In this document: positions 33,627 to 45,561 of the stretch, one piece after another
How positions within the stretch are numbered: position 1 is the first letter of the stretch
Layout of the letters: the number at the start of each line of letters is the position of its first letter
NCBI RefSeq assembly: GCF_030269445.1
Contig: NZ_BSTJ01000006.1
Coordinates: forward strand, 62,001 to 126,000
DNA length: 64,000 nt
Direction of reading: 5' to 3'
Origin: Actinoallomurus iriomotensis
Lineage (GTDB): Bacteria > Actinomycetota > Actinomycetes > Streptosporangiales > Streptosporangiaceae
Translations under genes and position numbers: made by a program
Notes under the pieces: model-generated
What the model saw: only the letters and a program-made list of their open reading frames with translations
What the model was told of the DNA's origin: nothing
Database searches by the model: none

Positions 33627-33671
33627 ACGTAAACCAGCGGCACCTAGGAAGCAAAGGACACCGAGGCCACC

Positions 33672-33980
33672 ATGGCGGGACAGAAGATCCGCATCCGGCT
33701 CAAGGCCTACGACCACGAGGTCATCGACACTTCGGCGCGCAAGATCGTCGAGACGGTGACGCGCACGGGCGCGAAGGTCGCCGGCCCGGTGCCGCTGCCG
33801 ACCGAGAAGAACGTGTACTGCGTCATCCGCTCGCCGCACAAGTACAAGGACAGCCGCGAGCACTTCGAGATGCGCACGCACAAGCGCCTGATCGACATCA
33901 TCGATCCGACGCCCAAGACGGTCGACTCGCTGATGCGGCTCGACCTTCCGGCCGGCGTCGACATCGAGATCAAGCTCTAA
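33672..33980 (+). CDS. rpsJ: 30S ribosomal protein S10
   Basis: A 102-residue protein of the 30S head and partner of NusB in antitermination. [19 protein letters not shown] start and [10 protein letters not shown] loop are typical. ATG 33672. First gene of the S10 cluster, 12 nt before rplC. Confidence 0.97.
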   Translation: MAGQKIRIRLKAYDHEVIDTSARKIVETVTRTGAKVAGPVPLPTEKNVYCVIRSPHKYKDSREHFEMRTHKRLIDIIDPTPKTVDSLMRLDLPAGVDIEIKL

Positions 33981-33992
33981 GGGCATCCAGAG

Positions 33993-34640
33993 ATGAGCAA
34001 GCAGAGAAAGGGCGTTCTGGGCGAGAAGCTCGGTATGACCCAGGTCTTCGACGATGAGGGCCGGATCGTTCCGGTAACCGTCGTCCAGGCTGGGCCGTGC
34101 GTCGTCACCCGAGTGCGCACGCCGGAATCCGACGGTTACTCCGCCGTCCAGCTCGGCTACGGCCAGATCGACCCGCGCAAGGTCAACAAGCCGCTGACCG
34201 GTCACTACGAGAAGGCCGGCGTGACACCGCGCCGCCACCTCGTCGAGCTGCGCACGGACGACGCCGCCGAGTACGAGCTCGGCCAGGAGATCACCGTCGA
34301 GGTCTTCGAGGCCGGACAGCGGATCGACGTCACCGGCCGCAGCAAGGGCAAGGGCACCGCGGGTGTCATGAAGCGCCACGGCTTCAAGGGCCTCGGCGCC
34401 TCGCACGGCACCCAGCGCAAGCACCGCTCGCCCGGCTCGATCGGTGGCTGCGCCACGCCGGGCCGCGTGTTCAAGGGCCTGCGCATGGCCGGCCGGTACG
34501 GCAACGCCCGTACGACCGTGCAGAACCTCACCGTGCACTCCATCGACGCCGACAAGGGACTGCTCCTGATCAAGGGTGCGGTTCCCGGACCGAACGGCGG
34601 CCTGATCCTGGTGCGCAGCGCCGCGAAGGGGGCGAAGTAA
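33993..34640 (+). CDS. rplC: 50S ribosomal protein L3
   Basis: A 215-residue early-assembly protein with [10 protein letters not shown] start and the long loop ([20 protein letters not shown]) that reaches the peptidyl-transferase centre. Immediately followed by the GTG of rplD. Confidence 0.97.
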   Translation: MSKQRKGVLGEKLGMTQVFDDEGRIVPVTVVQAGPCVVTRVRTPESDGYSAVQLGYGQIDPRKVNKPLTGHYEKAGVTPRRHLVELRTDDAAEYELGQEITVEVFEAGQRIDVTGRSKGKGTAGVMKRHGFKGLGASHGTQRKHRSPGSIGGCATPGRVFKGLRMAGRYGNARTTVQNLTVHSIDADKGLLLIKGAVPGPNGGLILVRSAAKGAK

Positions 34641-35255
34641 GTGGCCACGAAACTGGACATCGAGCTCGCTCCGGAGATCTTCGACGCGAAGGTCAACGTG
34701 CCGCTGATCCACCAGGTCGTCGTGGCGCAGCTCGCCGCGGCGCGGCAGGGCACGCACAAGGCCAAGACCCGCGGTGAGGTCTCCGGTGGCGGTAAGAAGC
34801 CGTACCGGCAGAAGGGCACCGGTCGCGCCCGCCAGGGCTCGACCCGCGCGCCGCAGTTCGCCGGCGGTGGCACCGTCCACGGCCCGCAGCCGCGCTCGTA
34901 CGCGCAGAAGACGCCGAAGAAGATGAAGGCCGCCGCGCTGCGCGGTGCGCTCTCGGACCGCGCTCGCTACGGCCGCGTGCACGTGGTGTCCGGTCTGGTC
35001 GAGGGCGAGACGCCCAAGACCAAGGCCGCGCTCGCCTCGCTGCGTTCGGTGACCGAGGCGGCCAAGGTGCTGGTGGTCCTCGACCGCGAGGACGACCTGA
35101 CCTGGCTGAGCCTGCGCAACGTCGCCGAGGTGCACGTGCTCATGGCCGACCAGCTCAACACCTACGACGTGCTCTGCAACGACGAAATCGTCTTCACCGA
35201 GCCGGCGTACCAGGCCTTCGTGAACCACGTGAGTGGGAAGGAGGAGGCCAAGTGA
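34641..35255 (+). CDS. rplD: 50S ribosomal protein L4
   Basis: A 204-residue exit-tunnel protein. The extended loop [20 protein letters not shown], which lines the tunnel and is a macrolide-resistance site, is intact. GTG 34641 abuts the rplC stop; its ribosome site lies in the end of rplC. The stop overlaps rplW by 4 nt. In enterobacteria L4 represses its own operon; no evidence for that here. Confidence 0.97.
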   Translation: MATKLDIELAPEIFDAKVNVPLIHQVVVAQLAAARQGTHKAKTRGEVSGGGKKPYRQKGTGRARQGSTRAPQFAGGGTVHGPQPRSYAQKTPKKMKAAALRGALSDRARYGRVHVVSGLVEGETPKTKAALASLRSVTEAAKVLVVLDREDDLTWLSLRNVAEVHVLMADQLNTYDVLCNDEIVFTEPAYQAFVNHVSGKEEAK

Positions 35256-35554
35256 GCAAGATCGCCGACCCGCGCGACATCCTCATCGCGCCCGTGATCT
35301 CGGAGAAGAGCTACGGGCTGCTCGACGAGGGCAAGTACACGTTCGAGGTTCGCCCGGACGCCAACAAGACCCAGATCAGGCAGGCCGTCGAGGCCGTCTT
35401 CGGGGTCAAGGTGACCGGCGTGAACACGATCAACCGGCAGGGCAAGCGCAAGCGCACCCGGTTCGGTTACGGCAAGCGCAAGAACACCAAGCGGGCCATC
35501 GTGAGCCTGGCCGAGGGTGAGCGGATCGAAATCTTCGGAGGCTCGGTCTCATGA
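35252..35554 (+). CDS. rplW: 50S ribosomal protein L23
   Basis: A 100-residue protein at the tunnel exit, docking site for trigger factor and SRP. GTG 35252 overlaps rplD (GTGA). The loop [24 protein letters not shown] is the rRNA-binding arm. The 128-nt gap that follows can pair CCTCCGCGG near 35562 with CCGCGGAGG near 35620. Confidence 0.96.
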   Translation: MSKIADPRDILIAPVISEKSYGLLDEGKYTFEVRPDANKTQIRQAVEAVFGVKVTGVNTINRQGKRKRTRFGYGKRKNTKRAIVSLAEGERIEIFGGSVS

Positions 35555-35682
35555 CCCTCTCCTCCGCGGCGCACCGCTCCGGCCAGGGAGCGCACGCGCG
35601 CGACCTCCGGACCCCGGGCACCGCGGAGGGCCGGTCCGGATCGGTTCACCGTCCGAAGACAGACAAGGGATGAACGAAAAAG

Positions 35683-36516
35683 ATGGGCATCCGTAAGTAC
35701 AAGCCGACGACGCCCGGCCGTCGTGGTTCGAGTGTGGCCGACTTCGTCGAGGTCACCCGGACCGAGCCGGAGAAGTCGCTCGTGCGTCCGCTCCCCAAGA
35801 AGGGCGGCCGTAACGTTCACGGCCGTATCACCACCCGGCACCAGGGCGGCGGACACAAGAGGGCGTACCGGGTCATCGACTTCCGGCGCGCCGACAAGGA
35901 CGGTGTGCCGGCGAAGGTCGCGCACATCGAGTACGACCCGAACCGCACCGCGCGCATCGCGCTGCTGCACTACGCCGACGGGGAGAAGCGCTACATCCTC
36001 TGCCCGACCGGTGTGAAGCAGGGCGACCGCGTCGAGAACGGTCCGTCCGCCGACATCAAGCCGGGCAACTGCCTTCCGCTGCGCAACGTCCCGACCGGTA
36101 CGGTCGTGCACGCCATCGAGCTGCGGCCCGGCGGTGGCGCGAAGCTGGCCCGCTCGGCCGGCTCCGGCGCCCAGCTGCTGGCCAAGGAGGGCAAGTACGC
36201 CACGCTGCGTATGCCCTCGGGCGAGATGCGGATGGTGGACCTGCGCTGCCGCGCCACGGTCGGCGAGGTGGGCAACTCCGAGCAGTCCAACATCAACTGG
36301 GGCAAGGCCGGCCGCATGCGGTGGAAGGGCAAGCGCCCGACCGTCCGCGGCGTCGCGATGAACCCGATCGACCACCCGCACGGTGGTGGTGAGGGCAAGA
36401 CCTCCGGTGGCCGTCACCCCTCCAGCCCGTGGGGCCAGCCCGAGGGTCGCACCCGGAGGGCGAACAAGCCGTCCGACCGGCTCATCGTCCGTCGTCGCAG
36501 CAAGAAGAAGCGGTAG
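35683..36516 (+). CDS. rplB: 50S ribosomal protein L2
   Basis: A 277-residue protein needed for subunit joining and the peptidyl-transferase centre. [14 protein letters not shown] start, SH3-like rRNA-binding core, and the conserved [15 protein letters not shown] stretch with the key histidine. ATG 35683. Confidence 0.98.
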   Translation: MGIRKYKPTTPGRRGSSVADFVEVTRTEPEKSLVRPLPKKGGRNVHGRITTRHQGGGHKRAYRVIDFRRADKDGVPAKVAHIEYDPNRTARIALLHYADGEKRYILCPTGVKQGDRVENGPSADIKPGNCLPLRNVPTGTVVHAIELRPGGGAKLARSAGSGAQLLAKEGKYATLRMPSGEMRMVDLRCRATVGEVGNSEQSNINWGKAGRMRWKGKRPTVRGVAMNPIDHPHGGGEGKTSGGRHPSSPWGQPEGRTRRANKPSDRLIVRRRSKKKR

Positions 36517-36527
36517 GAGCCGAAGCC

Positions 36528-36809
36528 ATGCCACGTAGCCTTAAGAAGGGTCCCTTCGTCGACGACCACCTGATCAAAAAGGTGGACGCGCAGAACGAGA
36601 AGGGCACCAAGAACGTCATCAAGACGTGGTCGCGTCGCTCCATGATCGTGCCCGACATGCTCGGTCACACGATCGCCGTGCACGACGGCCGCAAGCACGT
36701 TCCCGTGTTCATCACCGAGGCCATGATCGGTCACAAGCTCGGGGAGTTCGCCCCGACTCGGACCTTCAAGGGCCACATCAAGGAAGACCGCCGCAGCCGG
36801 CGGGGCTGA
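36528..36809 (+). CDS. rpsS: 30S ribosomal protein S19
   Basis: A 93-residue head protein. ATG 36528 gives [15 protein letters not shown], the family start; longer in-frame starts lie inside rplB. The conserved [21 protein letters not shown] core and basic tail are present. GGAG at the rplB stop serves as ribosome site. Confidence 0.97.
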   Translation: MPRSLKKGPFVDDHLIKKVDAQNEKGTKNVIKTWSRRSMIVPDMLGHTIAVHDGRKHVPVFITEAMIGHKLGEFAPTRTFKGHIKEDRRSRRG

Positions 36810-36840
36810 ACCAAGAAGTATCGAGAGCGAGGAAACAGCG

Positions 36841-37236
36841 ATGGAAGCCAGGGCCCAGGCGCGGTACGCCCGCGTCACGCCCAGAAAGGCCCGCCGCGTG
36901 GTGGACCTCATCCGCGGCATGCAGGCCGCGGAGGCTCAGGCGGTGCTGCGCTTCGCCCCTCAGGCTGCGAGCGAGCCGGTGTACAAGGTGCTCTCGAGCG
37001 CCATCGCCAACGCCGAGCACAACCAGAAGCTCGACGCCGACACGCTCTTCGTGAGCCGGGCGTGGGTGGACGAGGGACCGACGCTGAAGCGCTACCGCCC
37101 GCGGTCGATGGGGCGCGCGTACCGCATCAACAAGCGGACCAGCCACATCACGGTCGTGGTCGAGTCGCGGCCCGAGGGTGACAAGGGCGGCAAGAGTTCG
37201 GGTAACGGCCGCAAGCAGACGAGGAGGACCCGCTAG
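36841..37236 (+). CDS. rplV: 50S ribosomal protein L22
   Basis: A 131-residue exit-tunnel protein: [15 protein letters not shown] near the N-terminus and the beta-hairpin ([18 protein letters not shown]) lining the tunnel. The tail is Gly/Lys-rich. GAGCGAGGAAA precedes ATG 36841. The stop shares one base with the rpsC start. Confidence 0.97.
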   Translation: MEARAQARYARVTPRKARRVVDLIRGMQAAEAQAVLRFAPQAASEPVYKVLSSAIANAEHNQKLDADTLFVSRAWVDEGPTLKRYRPRSMGRAYRINKRTSHITVVVESRPEGDKGGKSSGNGRKQTRRTR

Positions 37237-38099
37237 TGGGGCAGAAGGTCAACCCGCACGGGTTCCGACTGGGCATCACCACCGACTTCAAGAGCCGGTG
37301 GTACGCCGACAAGCTGTACAAGGACTACGTCAAGGAAGACGTGTCGATCCGCCGGATGCTGACCCGCGGCATGGACCGCGCCGGCATCTCCAAGGTCGAG
37401 ATCGAGCGCACCCGTGACCGCGTCCGCGTCGACATCCACACCGCGCGCCCGGGCATCGTGATCGGCCGCCGTGGCGCCGAGGCCGACCGCATCCGCGGCG
37501 ACCTGGAGAAGCTGACCGGCAAGCAGGTCCAGCTCAACATCCTCGAGGTCAAGAACCCCGAGATCGACGCGCAGCTCGTCGCGCAGGGCGTTGCCGAGCA
37601 GCTGTCCAGCCGGGTCGCGTTCCGACGTGCCATGCGTAAGGCGATCCAGAGCGCCATGAAGAGCGGCGCCAAGGGGATCAAGGTGCAGTGCGGTGGCCGC
37701 CTGGGCGGCGCCGAGATGTCCCGCTCGGAGTTCTACCGCGAGGGCCAGGTGCCCCTGCACACGCTCCGCGCCGACATCGACTACGGCTTCTACGAGGCCC
37801 GTACGACCTTCGGTCGCATCGGCGTGAAGGTCTGGATCTACAAGGGCGAGGCGCCGACGAGCCGCGCCGAGCGCGAGGCGCAGGCCGCGAAGGAGCGCGC
37901 CGCCGGTGGCGGTGGCCGTCGCGAGCGGCCGCAGCGTCGTGGCGGCGGTGGCGGCGGCGGTGGCGGTCGCGGTGGCCGTGGCGGCGACCGTGGTGGCGAC
38001 CGCGGCGGCCGGCAGCAGCAGGCCGCGTCGAGCGCGCCCGCCGAGCAGCAGCAGGCGACTGAGGCGGCGGCGCCGTCCAGCGCGGGTGAGGGGAGCTGA
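37236..38099 (+). CDS. rpsC: 30S ribosomal protein S3 with RGG-like tail
   Basis: A 287-residue head protein that contributes to mRNA entry and helicase activity. GTG 37236 ([15 protein letters not shown]); KH domain with [20 protein letters not shown]-terminal domain with [18 protein letters not shown]. Beyond the usual core, the last 65 residues are an Arg/Gly/Gln-rich disordered tail with nine consecutive Gly and RGG-like repeats, longer than in E. coli S3 (233 residues). Confidence 0.97.
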   Translation: MGQKVNPHGFRLGITTDFKSRWYADKLYKDYVKEDVSIRRMLTRGMDRAGISKVEIERTRDRVRVDIHTARPGIVIGRRGAEADRIRGDLEKLTGKQVQLNILEVKNPEIDAQLVAQGVAEQLSSRVAFRRAMRKAIQSAMKSGAKGIKVQCGGRLGGAEMSRSEFYREGQVPLHTLRADIDYGFYEARTTFGRIGVKVWIYKGEAPTSRAEREAQAAKERAAGGGGRRERPQRRGGGGGGGGGRGGRGGDRGGDRGGRQQQAASSAPAEQQQATEAAAPSSAGEGS

Positions 38100-38106
38100 A
38101 TTACCA

Positions 38107-38526
38107 ATGCTGATCCCTCGCAGGGTCAAGCACCGCAAGCAGCACCACCCGAAGCGGGCCGGCATGGCCAAGGGCGGCACCAGGGTCGTGTTCGGCGAGT
38201 ACGGCATCCAGGCCGTCGAGGGCGCGTACGTGACCAACCGGCAGATCGAGGCCGCACGTATCGCCATGACCCGGCACATCAAGCGTGGCGGGAAGGTGTG
38301 GATCAACATCTACCCCGACCGTCCGCTGACCAAGAAGCCCGCCGAGACCCGCATGGGTTCCGGTAAGGGCTCGCCGGAGTGGTGGGTCGCGAACGTCAAG
38401 CCGGGCCGGGTCATGTTCGAGCTCGCGGGTGTCCCGGAGCCGCTGGCGCGCGAGGCGCTCCGCCGCGCGATGCACAAGCTCCCGATGAAGTGCAAGTTCG
38501 TGAAGCGTGAAGTGGGTGAGGCGTGA
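38107..38526 (+). CDS. rplP: 50S ribosomal protein L16
   Basis: A 139-residue protein positioning tRNA in the A site. ATG 38107 gives [15 protein letters not shown], the family start; upstream in-frame codons lie within rps[21 protein letters not shown] is conserved. The stop overlaps the rpmC start (TGATG). Confidence 0.97.
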   Translation: MLIPRRVKHRKQHHPKRAGMAKGGTRVVFGEYGIQAVEGAYVTNRQIEAARIAMTRHIKRGGKVWINIYPDRPLTKKPAETRMGSGKGSPEWWVANVKPGRVMFELAGVPEPLAREALRRAMHKLPMKCKFVKREVGEA

Positions 38527-38774
38527 TGGCTCAGGGCCTAACCGCCGAGGATCTGCGGTCCCAGCCGGAGGCCGAGCTGGTCACGAAGCTGAAGGAGGCC
38601 AAGGAGGAGCTGTTCAACCTCCGCTTCCAGGCGGCGACGGGCCAGCTCGAGACCCACGGTCGGCTGCGCGAAGTGAAGCGGGAGATCGCCCGCATCTACA
38701 CCGTGATGCGGGAGCGGGAGCTCGGCATCGTCGTGTTCGCCGAGGAGCCCGCGGAGGAGTCCACCGATGAGTGA
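38526..38774 (+). CDS. rpmC: 50S ribosomal protein L29
   Basis: An 82-residue tunnel-exit protein with the LTAEDLRSQ and [17 protein letters not shown] segments. ATG 38526 overlaps the rplP stop; a GTG at 38523 is an alternative first codon. The acidic tail ([10 protein letters not shown]) is usual in actinobacteria. Overlaps rpsQ by 8 nt. Confidence 0.95.
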   Translation: MAQGLTAEDLRSQPEAELVTKLKEAKEELFNLRFQAATGQLETHGRLREVKREIARIYTVMRERELGIVVFAEEPAEESTDE

Positions 38775-39042
38775 CGAGAAGACGCAGCAGACGCGGAGCT
38801 ACCGCAAGATCCGCGAGGGTCTCGTGGTCAGTGACAAGATGGACAAGACCGTCGTGGTCGCCGTCGAGGACCGCGTCAAGCACGCGCTGTACGGCAAGAT
38901 CATCCGCCGTACGACGAAGTACAAGGCGCACGACGAGTCCAACGCCTGTGGCGTCGGCGACCGGGTCCGGCTGATGGAGACCCGCCCGCTGTCGGCCACG
39001 AAGCGGTGGCGTGTCGTGGAGATCCTTGAGAAGGCCAAGTAA
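38767..39042 (+). CDS. rpsQ: 30S ribosomal protein S17
   Basis: A 91-residue primary 16S-binding protein: [20 protein letters not shown] and MIRRTTK-type OB-fold core. ATG 38767 lies inside the end of rpmC, indicating translational coupling. A 111-nt spacer without a gene separates it from rplN. Confidence 0.96.
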   Translation: MSDEKTQQTRSYRKIREGLVVSDKMDKTVVVAVEDRVKHALYGKIIRRTTKYKAHDESNACGVGDRVRLMETRPLSATKRWRVVEILEKAK

Positions 39043-39153
39043 GGGGTTCCGCCCCCGAGGTGGTCCCCGCTAAATGGCAGTCGCCGCCGAGCGACTGAAG
39101 GATCGAATCCGCCAGGCTCGAAAGAGAACCGGCGAGAGAATTCAGGAGTAGAC

Positions 39154-39522
39154 GTGATCCAGCAGGAGTCGCGACTCAAGGTCGCCGACAACACGGGTGC
39201 CAAGGAGATCCTTTGCATCCGCGTTCTCGGTGGCTCGGGTCGGCGCTATGCGGGCATCGGCGACATCATCGTCGCGACCGTGAAGGACGCCCTTCCCGGT
39301 GCCGGCGTGAAGAAGGGTGATGTCGTTAAGGCCGTCGTCGTGCGCACCCGCAAGGAGCGCCGCCGTCCCGACGGCTCCTACATCCGCTTCGACGAGAACG
39401 CGGCTGTGCTCATCAGGGACGGCGGAGACCCGCGCGGTACGCGTATCTTCGGGCCGGTCGGCCGGGAGCTGCGCGACAAGAGGTTCATGCGCATCATCTC
39501 GCTCGCGCCGGAGGTGCTCTGA
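39154..39522 (+). CDS. rplN: 50S ribosomal protein L14
   Basis: A 122-residue intersubunit-bridge protein. [18 protein letters not shown] start and [22 protein letters not shown] are typical. GTG 39154 follows CAGGAG. Stop overlaps rplX start by one base. Confidence 0.97.
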   Translation: MIQQESRLKVADNTGAKEILCIRVLGGSGRRYAGIGDIIVATVKDALPGAGVKKGDVVKAVVVRTRKERRRPDGSYIRFDENAAVLIRDGGDPRGTRIFGPVGRELRDKRFMRIISLAPEVL

Positions 39523-39836
39523 TGAAGATCAAGAAGGGCGATGACGTCATCGTCATCGCCGGCAAGGACAAGGGTGCGACCGGCAAGGTCATCGCTGCCG
39601 ACCCGAATCGCGAGCGCGTGACCGTCGAGGGCGTGAACCTGGTCAAGCGTCACACCAAGGAGACCAACCAGGGACCGCGCGGCGCCAAGGACGGCGGGGT
39701 CGTCACCAAGGAGGCCTCGATCCACGTCAGCAACGTGGCGCTGGTCGAGGACGGCAAGCCCACCCGCGTCGGTTACCGATTCGACGACGACGGCACGAAG
39801 GTTCGTATCTCGCGCCGTACCGGTAAGGACATCTGA
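39522..39836 (+). CDS. rplX: 50S ribosomal protein L24
   Basis: A 104-residue assembly initiator with a KOW motif ([20 protein letters not shown]) and the [12 protein letters not shown] segment. ATG 39522 overlaps the rplN stop; the stop overlaps rplE. Confidence 0.97.
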   Translation: MKIKKGDDVIVIAGKDKGATGKVIAADPNRERVTVEGVNLVKRHTKETNQGPRGAKDGGVVTKEASIHVSNVALVEDGKPTRVGYRFDDDGTKVRISRRTGKDI

Positions 39837-40411
39837 TGACCGCCGACACGACCACCCAGGAGACCGTGCAGCCGCGGCTCAAGCAGCGCTACCGCGACGA
39901 GATCGCCAAGGCGATGCGCGACGAGTTCGGCTACGCGAACGTCATGCAGATCCCCGGGTTGACCAAGATCAAGGTCAACATGGGCGTCGGCGACGCCGCC
40001 CGCGACTCGAAGGTCATCGAGGGCGCGGTGCGCGACCTGACGACCATCACCGGGCAGAAGCCGGCCGTGGCCCGGGCGAAGAAGTCGATCGCGCAGTTCA
40101 AGCTGCGTGAGGGCATGCCGATCGGCGCGCACGTGACGCTTCGCGGTGACCGCATGTGGGAGTTCCTCGACCGGCTGCTGTCGCTGGCCCTGCCGCGTAT
40201 CCGTGACTTCCGCGGCCTGTCGCCGAAGCACTTCGACGGCAACGGCAACTACACGTTCGGTCTCACCGAGCAGGTGATGTTCCACGAGATCGACCCGGAC
40301 AAGGTCGACCGGCAGCGCGGTATGGACATCACGATCGTGACCACCGCCAAGACCGACGAGGAGGGCCGGGCGCTTCTGCGGCACCTGGGCTTCCCGTTCA
40401 AGGAGAACTGA
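39836..40411 (+). CDS. rplE: 50S ribosomal protein L5
   Basis: A 191-residue 5S-rRNA-binding protein. [24 protein letters not shown] and [12 protein letters not shown] are conserved. ATG 39836 shares one base with the rplX stop. Confidence 0.97.
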   Translation: MTADTTTQETVQPRLKQRYRDEIAKAMRDEFGYANVMQIPGLTKIKVNMGVGDAARDSKVIEGAVRDLTTITGQKPAVARAKKSIAQFKLREGMPIGAHVTLRGDRMWEFLDRLLSLALPRIRDFRGLSPKHFDGNGNYTFGLTEQVMFHEIDPDKVDRQRGMDITIVTTAKTDEEGRALLRHLGFPFKEN

Positions 40412-40414
40412 CAG

Positions 40415-40600
40415 ATGGCGAAGAAGGCTCTGATCGCCAAGGCGAACCGGAAGCCCAAGCACTCGGTGCGCGCCTACACTCGGTGCTCGCGCTGTGGGCG
40501 TCCGCGCGCCGTCTTCCGCAAGTTCGGCCTGTGCCGGATCTGCTTCCGGGAGATGGCGCACCGCGGCGAGCTGCCCGGCATCACCAAGTCCAGCTGGTAA
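40415..40600 (+). CDS. rpsN: 30S ribosomal protein S14, zinc-binding form
   Basis: A 61-residue S14 of the short type with four zinc-binding cysteines (CSRCGR and CRICF), different from the long cysteine-free form that zinc-limited actinobacteria can substitute. ATG 40415, 3 nt after rplE. A 112-nt spacer follows. Confidence 0.97.
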   Translation: MAKKALIAKANRKPKHSVRAYTRCSRCGRPRAVFRKFGLCRICFREMAHRGELPGITKSSW

Positions 40601-40712
40601 GCCAGCAACAGATAATGACCAACCGGGTGCCTGAACAAGGCACCCACGACCACGTCGAAGGTCCGCGCGGACGACACGTGTGGAAACCGCGGCGAGGAGG
40701 GCCCAGTAGGCC

Positions 40713-41111
40713 ATGACGATGACCGACCCGATCGCAGACATGCTGACACGTCTGCGGAACGCGAATTCGGCATACCACGACACCGTGGCCATGCCGTACT
40801 CGAAGATCAAGGCGCACATCGCCGAGATCCTCCAGCAGGAGGGTTACATCTCGGGGTGGAGCGTCGAGGACGCCGAGGTCGGCAAGAAGCTGGTGGTCGA
40901 CCTCAAGTTCGGCCCGAGCCGTGAGCGTTCGATCGCCGGGCTCAAGCGGGTTTCCAAGCCGGGCCTGCGGGTCTACGCGAAGAAGGACAACCTGCCGAAG
41001 GTCCTCGGTGGTCTCGGCGTCGCGATCATCTCGACGTCCTCGGGCCTGATGACCGACCGGCAGGCCGGCAAGAGCGGTGTGGGCGGGGAAGTCCTCGCCT
41101 ACGTCTGGTAA
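40713..41111 (+). CDS. rpsH: 30S ribosomal protein S8
   Basis: A 132-residue protein that binds the central domain of 16S rRNA; in E. coli it also represses the spc operon. [13 protein letters not shown] start and the C-terminal [26 protein letters not shown] are conserved. ATG 40713 is chosen; ATG 40719 is also possible. Confidence 0.96.
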   Translation: MTMTDPIADMLTRLRNANSAYHDTVAMPYSKIKAHIAEILQQEGYISGWSVEDAEVGKKLVVDLKFGPSRERSIAGLKRVSKPGLRVYAKKDNLPKVLGGLGVAIISTSSGLMTDRQAGKSGVGGEVLAYVW

Positions 41112-41129
41112 GAGGGGAGGGAACACAGC

Positions 41130-41666
41130 ATGTCGCGCATTGGACGTCTGCCCATCCCCGTCCCCAGCGGCGTCGACATCAAGGTCGACGGCCAGGACGT
41201 CACGGTCAAGGGCCCCAAGGGCGAGCTCAAGCACAAGGTGGCCCGGCCGATCGAGGTCGTCCAGGAGGACGGTCAGATCAAGGTCGGTCGCCCCAGCGAC
41301 GAGGGACCGGTCCGTGCTCTGCACGGCCTGACCCGGACGCTGATCCACAACATGGTCGTCGGTGTGACCGAGGGCTACAGCAAGACGCTGGAGATCGTCG
41401 GCGTCGGTTACCGCGTTCAGGCCAAGGGCAGCAACCTCGAGTTCTCCCTCGGCTTCAGCCACCCGATCACGGTGGAGCCGCCGGCCGGCATCACCTTCCG
41501 TGTCGAGCGGCCGACCCAGTTCGTGGTCGAGGGCATCGACAAGCAGAAGGTCGGCGAGGTCGCCGCGAACATCCGCAAGTTGCGCAAGCCGGACCCGTAC
41601 AAGGGCAAGGGCGTGCGCTACCAAGGCGAGCAGATCCGCCGCAAGGTCGGAAAGGCTGGTAAGTAG
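41130..41666 (+). CDS. rplF: 50S ribosomal protein L6
   Basis: A 178-residue protein near the factor-binding site: [15 protein letters not shown] start and the C-terminal [23 protein letters not shown] signature. AGGGGAGGGAA precedes ATG 41130. Confidence 0.97.
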   Translation: MSRIGRLPIPVPSGVDIKVDGQDVTVKGPKGELKHKVARPIEVVQEDGQIKVGRPSDEGPVRALHGLTRTLIHNMVVGVTEGYSKTLEIVGVGYRVQAKGSNLEFSLGFSHPITVEPPAGITFRVERPTQFVVEGIDKQKVGEVAANIRKLRKPDPYKGKGVRYQGEQIRRKVGKAGK

Positions 41667-41668
41667 TC

Positions 41669-42055
41669 GTGCCTGTGAGCAAGACCCAGGTCCGCAAGCG
41701 GACCTCGGCGCGCGCGGCGTCCCGAGCCCGTCGGCACCTGCGCGTCCGGAAGAAGATCCAGGGCAGCGCCGAGCGGCCGCGGCTGGTCGTGACCAAGTCG
41801 GCGAAGCACATGTCCGCGCAGATCATCGACGACATCGCCGGTCACACGCTGGTGTCCGCGTCGACGCTCGACTCCACGCTCCGTACGAGCGAGGGCGACA
41901 AGACGGCCAAGGCGCGCAAGGTCGGCGAGCTGCTGGCGGAGCGGGCCAAGGAGGCCGGCATCGGCGCCGTCGTCTTCGACCGCGCAGGGCACCGGTACCA
42001 CGGTCGCATCGCGGCTCTGGCCGACGGTGCCCGCGAGGGTGGGCTGGAGCTCTGA
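41669..42055 (+). CDS. rplR: 50S ribosomal protein L18
   Basis: A 128-residue 5S-rRNA-binding protein with an Arg-rich N-terminus, [19 protein letters not shown] and the C-terminal [31 protein letters not shown] 41669 begins 2 nt after rplF; GTG 41675 is an alternative. Confidence 0.96.
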   Translation: MPVSKTQVRKRTSARAASRARRHLRVRKKIQGSAERPRLVVTKSAKHMSAQIIDDIAGHTLVSASTLDSTLRTSEGDKTAKARKVGELLAERAKEAGIGAVVFDRAGHRYHGRIAALADGAREGGLEL

Positions 42056-42098
42056 TGGCCCGCTCACTGCAATCGACGGACGAGAAGAGGAACCACTA

Positions 42099-42710
42099 AT
42101 GGCAGCACCACGTCGTGGCGGCGGCGAGCGGCGCGACCGGCGTGATGATCGCCGGGGTGGCGCCGACAAGGGCCAGTCGTACATCGAGCGTGTCGTAGCG
42201 ATCAACCGTGTCGCCAAGGTCGTCAAGGGCGGCCGGCGCTTCAGCTTCACCGCGCTGGTCGTGGTGGGCGACGGCAACGGCACGGTGGGTGTCGGCTACG
42301 GCAAGGCCAAGGAGGTGCCCGCGGCGATCGCCAAGGGTGTCGAGGAGGCCAAGAAGCACTTCTTCAAGGTGCCGCGGATCCAGGGCACCATCCCGCACAC
42401 CAGCCAGGGCGAGGAGGCCGCGGGCGTCGTCCTGCTGAAGCCGGCCAGCCCCGGTACCGGTGTGATCGCGGGTGGCCCCGTCCGCGCGGTGCTGGAGTGC
42501 GCGGGCATCCACGATGTCCTGTCCAAGTCGCTGGGCTCGTCCAACGCCATCAACATCGTCCACGCGACGGTGGCGGCGCTGAAGCAGCTCAGCCGGCCGG
42601 AGGAGATCGCGGCCAAGCGCGGCCTGCCGATCGAGGACGTCGCCCCCGCCGCCATGCTGAAGGCCCGCGCGGCCGGCAGCGAGGCCCGGCAGGAGGCTGC
42701 GGCGTCATGA
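42099..42710 (+). CDS. rpsE: 30S ribosomal protein S5
   Basis: A 203-residue protein at the mRNA entry and accuracy centre. ATG 42099 follows AGAGG; the in-frame codon at 42027 lies within rplR. An Arg/Gly-rich N-terminal tail precedes the core ([24 protein letters not shown]). The spectinomycin-related loop around KVVKGGRR is wild type. Stop overlaps rpmD. Confidence 0.97.
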   Translation: MAAPRRGGGERRDRRDDRRGGADKGQSYIERVVAINRVAKVVKGGRRFSFTALVVVGDGNGTVGVGYGKAKEVPAAIAKGVEEAKKHFFKVPRIQGTIPHTSQGEEAAGVVLLKPASPGTGVIAGGPVRAVLECAGIHDVLSKSLGSSNAINIVHATVAALKQLSRPEEIAAKRGLPIEDVAPAAMLKARAAGSEARQEAAAS

Positions 42711-42889
42711 GTAACCTGAAGATCACGCAGGTCAAGTCGCAGATCGGCGGCAAGCAGTACCAGCGCGCCACCCTGCGTACCCTCGGGCTCAAGAAGATCG
42801 GTCAGAGCGTCGTCCGCGAGGACCGTCCCGAGGTGCTCGGAATGATCCAGACCGTGCGCCACCTGGTCACGGTCGAGGAGGTTGACTGA
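42707..42889 (+). CDS. rpmD: 50S ribosomal protein L30
   Basis: A 60-residue protein, normal size: [17 protein letters not shown] and [25 protein letters not shown] 42707 overlaps the rpsE stop (ATGA), with AGGAGG upstream inside rpsE. Confidence 0.96.
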   Translation: MSNLKITQVKSQIGGKQYQRATLRTLGLKKIGQSVVREDRPEVLGMIQTVRHLVTVEEVD

Positions 42890-42891
42890 TC

Positions 42892-43344
42892 ATGGGAGCC
42901 GAGACTCCGCTGCGGCCGCATCACCTGCGGCCCGCTCCGGGTGCTCACAAGGCCAAGACCCGTAAGGGCCGTGGTGAGGCGTCCAAGGGCAAGACCGCCG
43001 GACGTGGCACCAAGGGCACCAAGGCCCGCAGCACGGTGCCGGCCGGGTTCGAGGGCGGCCAGATGCCCCTGATCCGGCGGGTGCCGAAGCTCAAGGGCTT
43101 CAAGAACCCGTTCCGTGTCGAATACCAGGTCGTCAACCTGGGCCGGCTCGCCGAGCTCTACCCTGAGGGTGGAGAGGTGACGCCCGACGACCTCGCCGCG
43201 AAGGGCGCGGTTCGCCCGGGACACCCGGTAAAGATTCTCGGTACTGGTGACATCTCCGTAACGGTCCAGGTCAAGGCTCACGCCTTTTCCGGCTCCGCTA
43301 AGGAAAAGATCACAGGTGCCGGGGGCACTGCCGAAACACTGTGA
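42892..43344 (+). CDS. rplO: 50S ribosomal protein L15
   Basis: A 150-residue late-assembly protein: [30 protein letters not shown] and [19 protein letters not shown] are conserved. ATG 42892 starts 2 nt after rpmD. A hairpin follows before secY. Confidence 0.97.
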   Translation: MGAETPLRPHHLRPAPGAHKAKTRKGRGEASKGKTAGRGTKGTKARSTVPAGFEGGQMPLIRRVPKLKGFKNPFRVEYQVVNLGRLAELYPEGGEVTPDDLAAKGAVRPGHPVKILGTGDISVTVQVKAHAFSGSAKEKITGAGGTAETL

Positions 43345-43364
43345 GACCAAGCCCTTGTGGGAAT

Positions 43365-43391
43365 CGCCCCCGCCGAGGCCCGGCGGGGGCG
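43365..43391 (+). terminator. Hairpin between rplO and secY
   Basis: CGCCCCCGCC and GGCGGGGGCG form a perfect 10-bp stem around 7 nt. Outside it, AGCCCTTG (43350-43357) can pair with CAAGGGCT (43401-43408). There is no T run, so attenuation or mRNA processing is as likely as termination. Confidence 0.5.
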
Positions 43392-43507
43392 TCAGCCCAT
43401 GCAAGGGCTGTTAGAGTGCGAGCGGCGGCTATCGCCGCCTACCATCGACCGGGGCCCATCCGCGGCCCTGATTGTGCCTCATGGCCGGAAGTCGCGCAGG
43501 AGGAATG

Positions 43508-44808
<1,301 letters not shown>

Positions 44809-44809
<1 letters not shown>

Positions 44810-45462
44810 TGCGCATCGTGCTCGTGGGTCCCCCCGGAGCGGGCAAGGGGACGCAGGCCCAATTCATCGCATCGCACCTGTCAATCCCGAAAATCTCGAC
44901 AGGTGACATCTTCCGCGCGAACGTGAGCGGGAACACCCCCCTGGGCCGCAAGGCCAAGGAGTACATGGACCGCGGTGACCTTGTCCCGGACGAGGTCACC
45001 ATCGCGATGGTGCGCGACCGGTTGGGCGAGGAGGACGCCCAGGAGGGCTTCTTGCTCGACGGCTTCCCACGCAACGTTCCGCAGGCGGAGACGCTCAAGA
45101 AGATCCTGTCCGAGACCGACCGCAGGCTCGACCTCGTGCTCGAGCTCGTGGTCGACGACGACGAGGTCGTACGCCGGCTGTCGGGCCGCCGCACGTGCCG
45201 CAAGTGCGGGCGGATCTGGCACCTCGCCTTCGACCCGCCCACCAAGGACGGCGTCTGCGACGTCTGCGGCGGTGAGCTCTTCCAGCGCGACGACGACCGC
45301 GAGGAGACCATCCGGCACCGCCTGGAGGTCTACCAGGAACAGACGGCGCCTCTCGCGTCGTTCTACGCCGATGAGGGCATTCTGGTGGGCATCGACGCCA
45401 CCGGGCCCGTCGAGGATGTCACGGAGCGGGCCCTCGCCGCGCTCCGCCGCTTCGCCGCCTGA
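44809..45462 (+). CDS. adk: Adenylate kinase, zinc-lid form
   Basis: A 217-residue enzyme interconverting ATP + AMP and 2 ADP. P-loop GPPGAGKGT at 7-15, AMP site (TGDIFR, DGFPRN) and a long lid with four cysteines C130, C133, C150, C153 that should bind zinc. GTG 44809 overlaps the secY stop. Many actinobacterial enzymes have a long lid without the full Cys set; here all four are present. Confidence 0.96.
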
Positions 45463-45561
45463 TCTTCGCGGTCGTGGCAGGTGCCTGCGCGCCTGCCGCG
45501 TCCGCCGGGGCGGTGGGCGCCGTCCTCATAGGCAACCCCCGGACCACGTGCGGAGCAAAGA

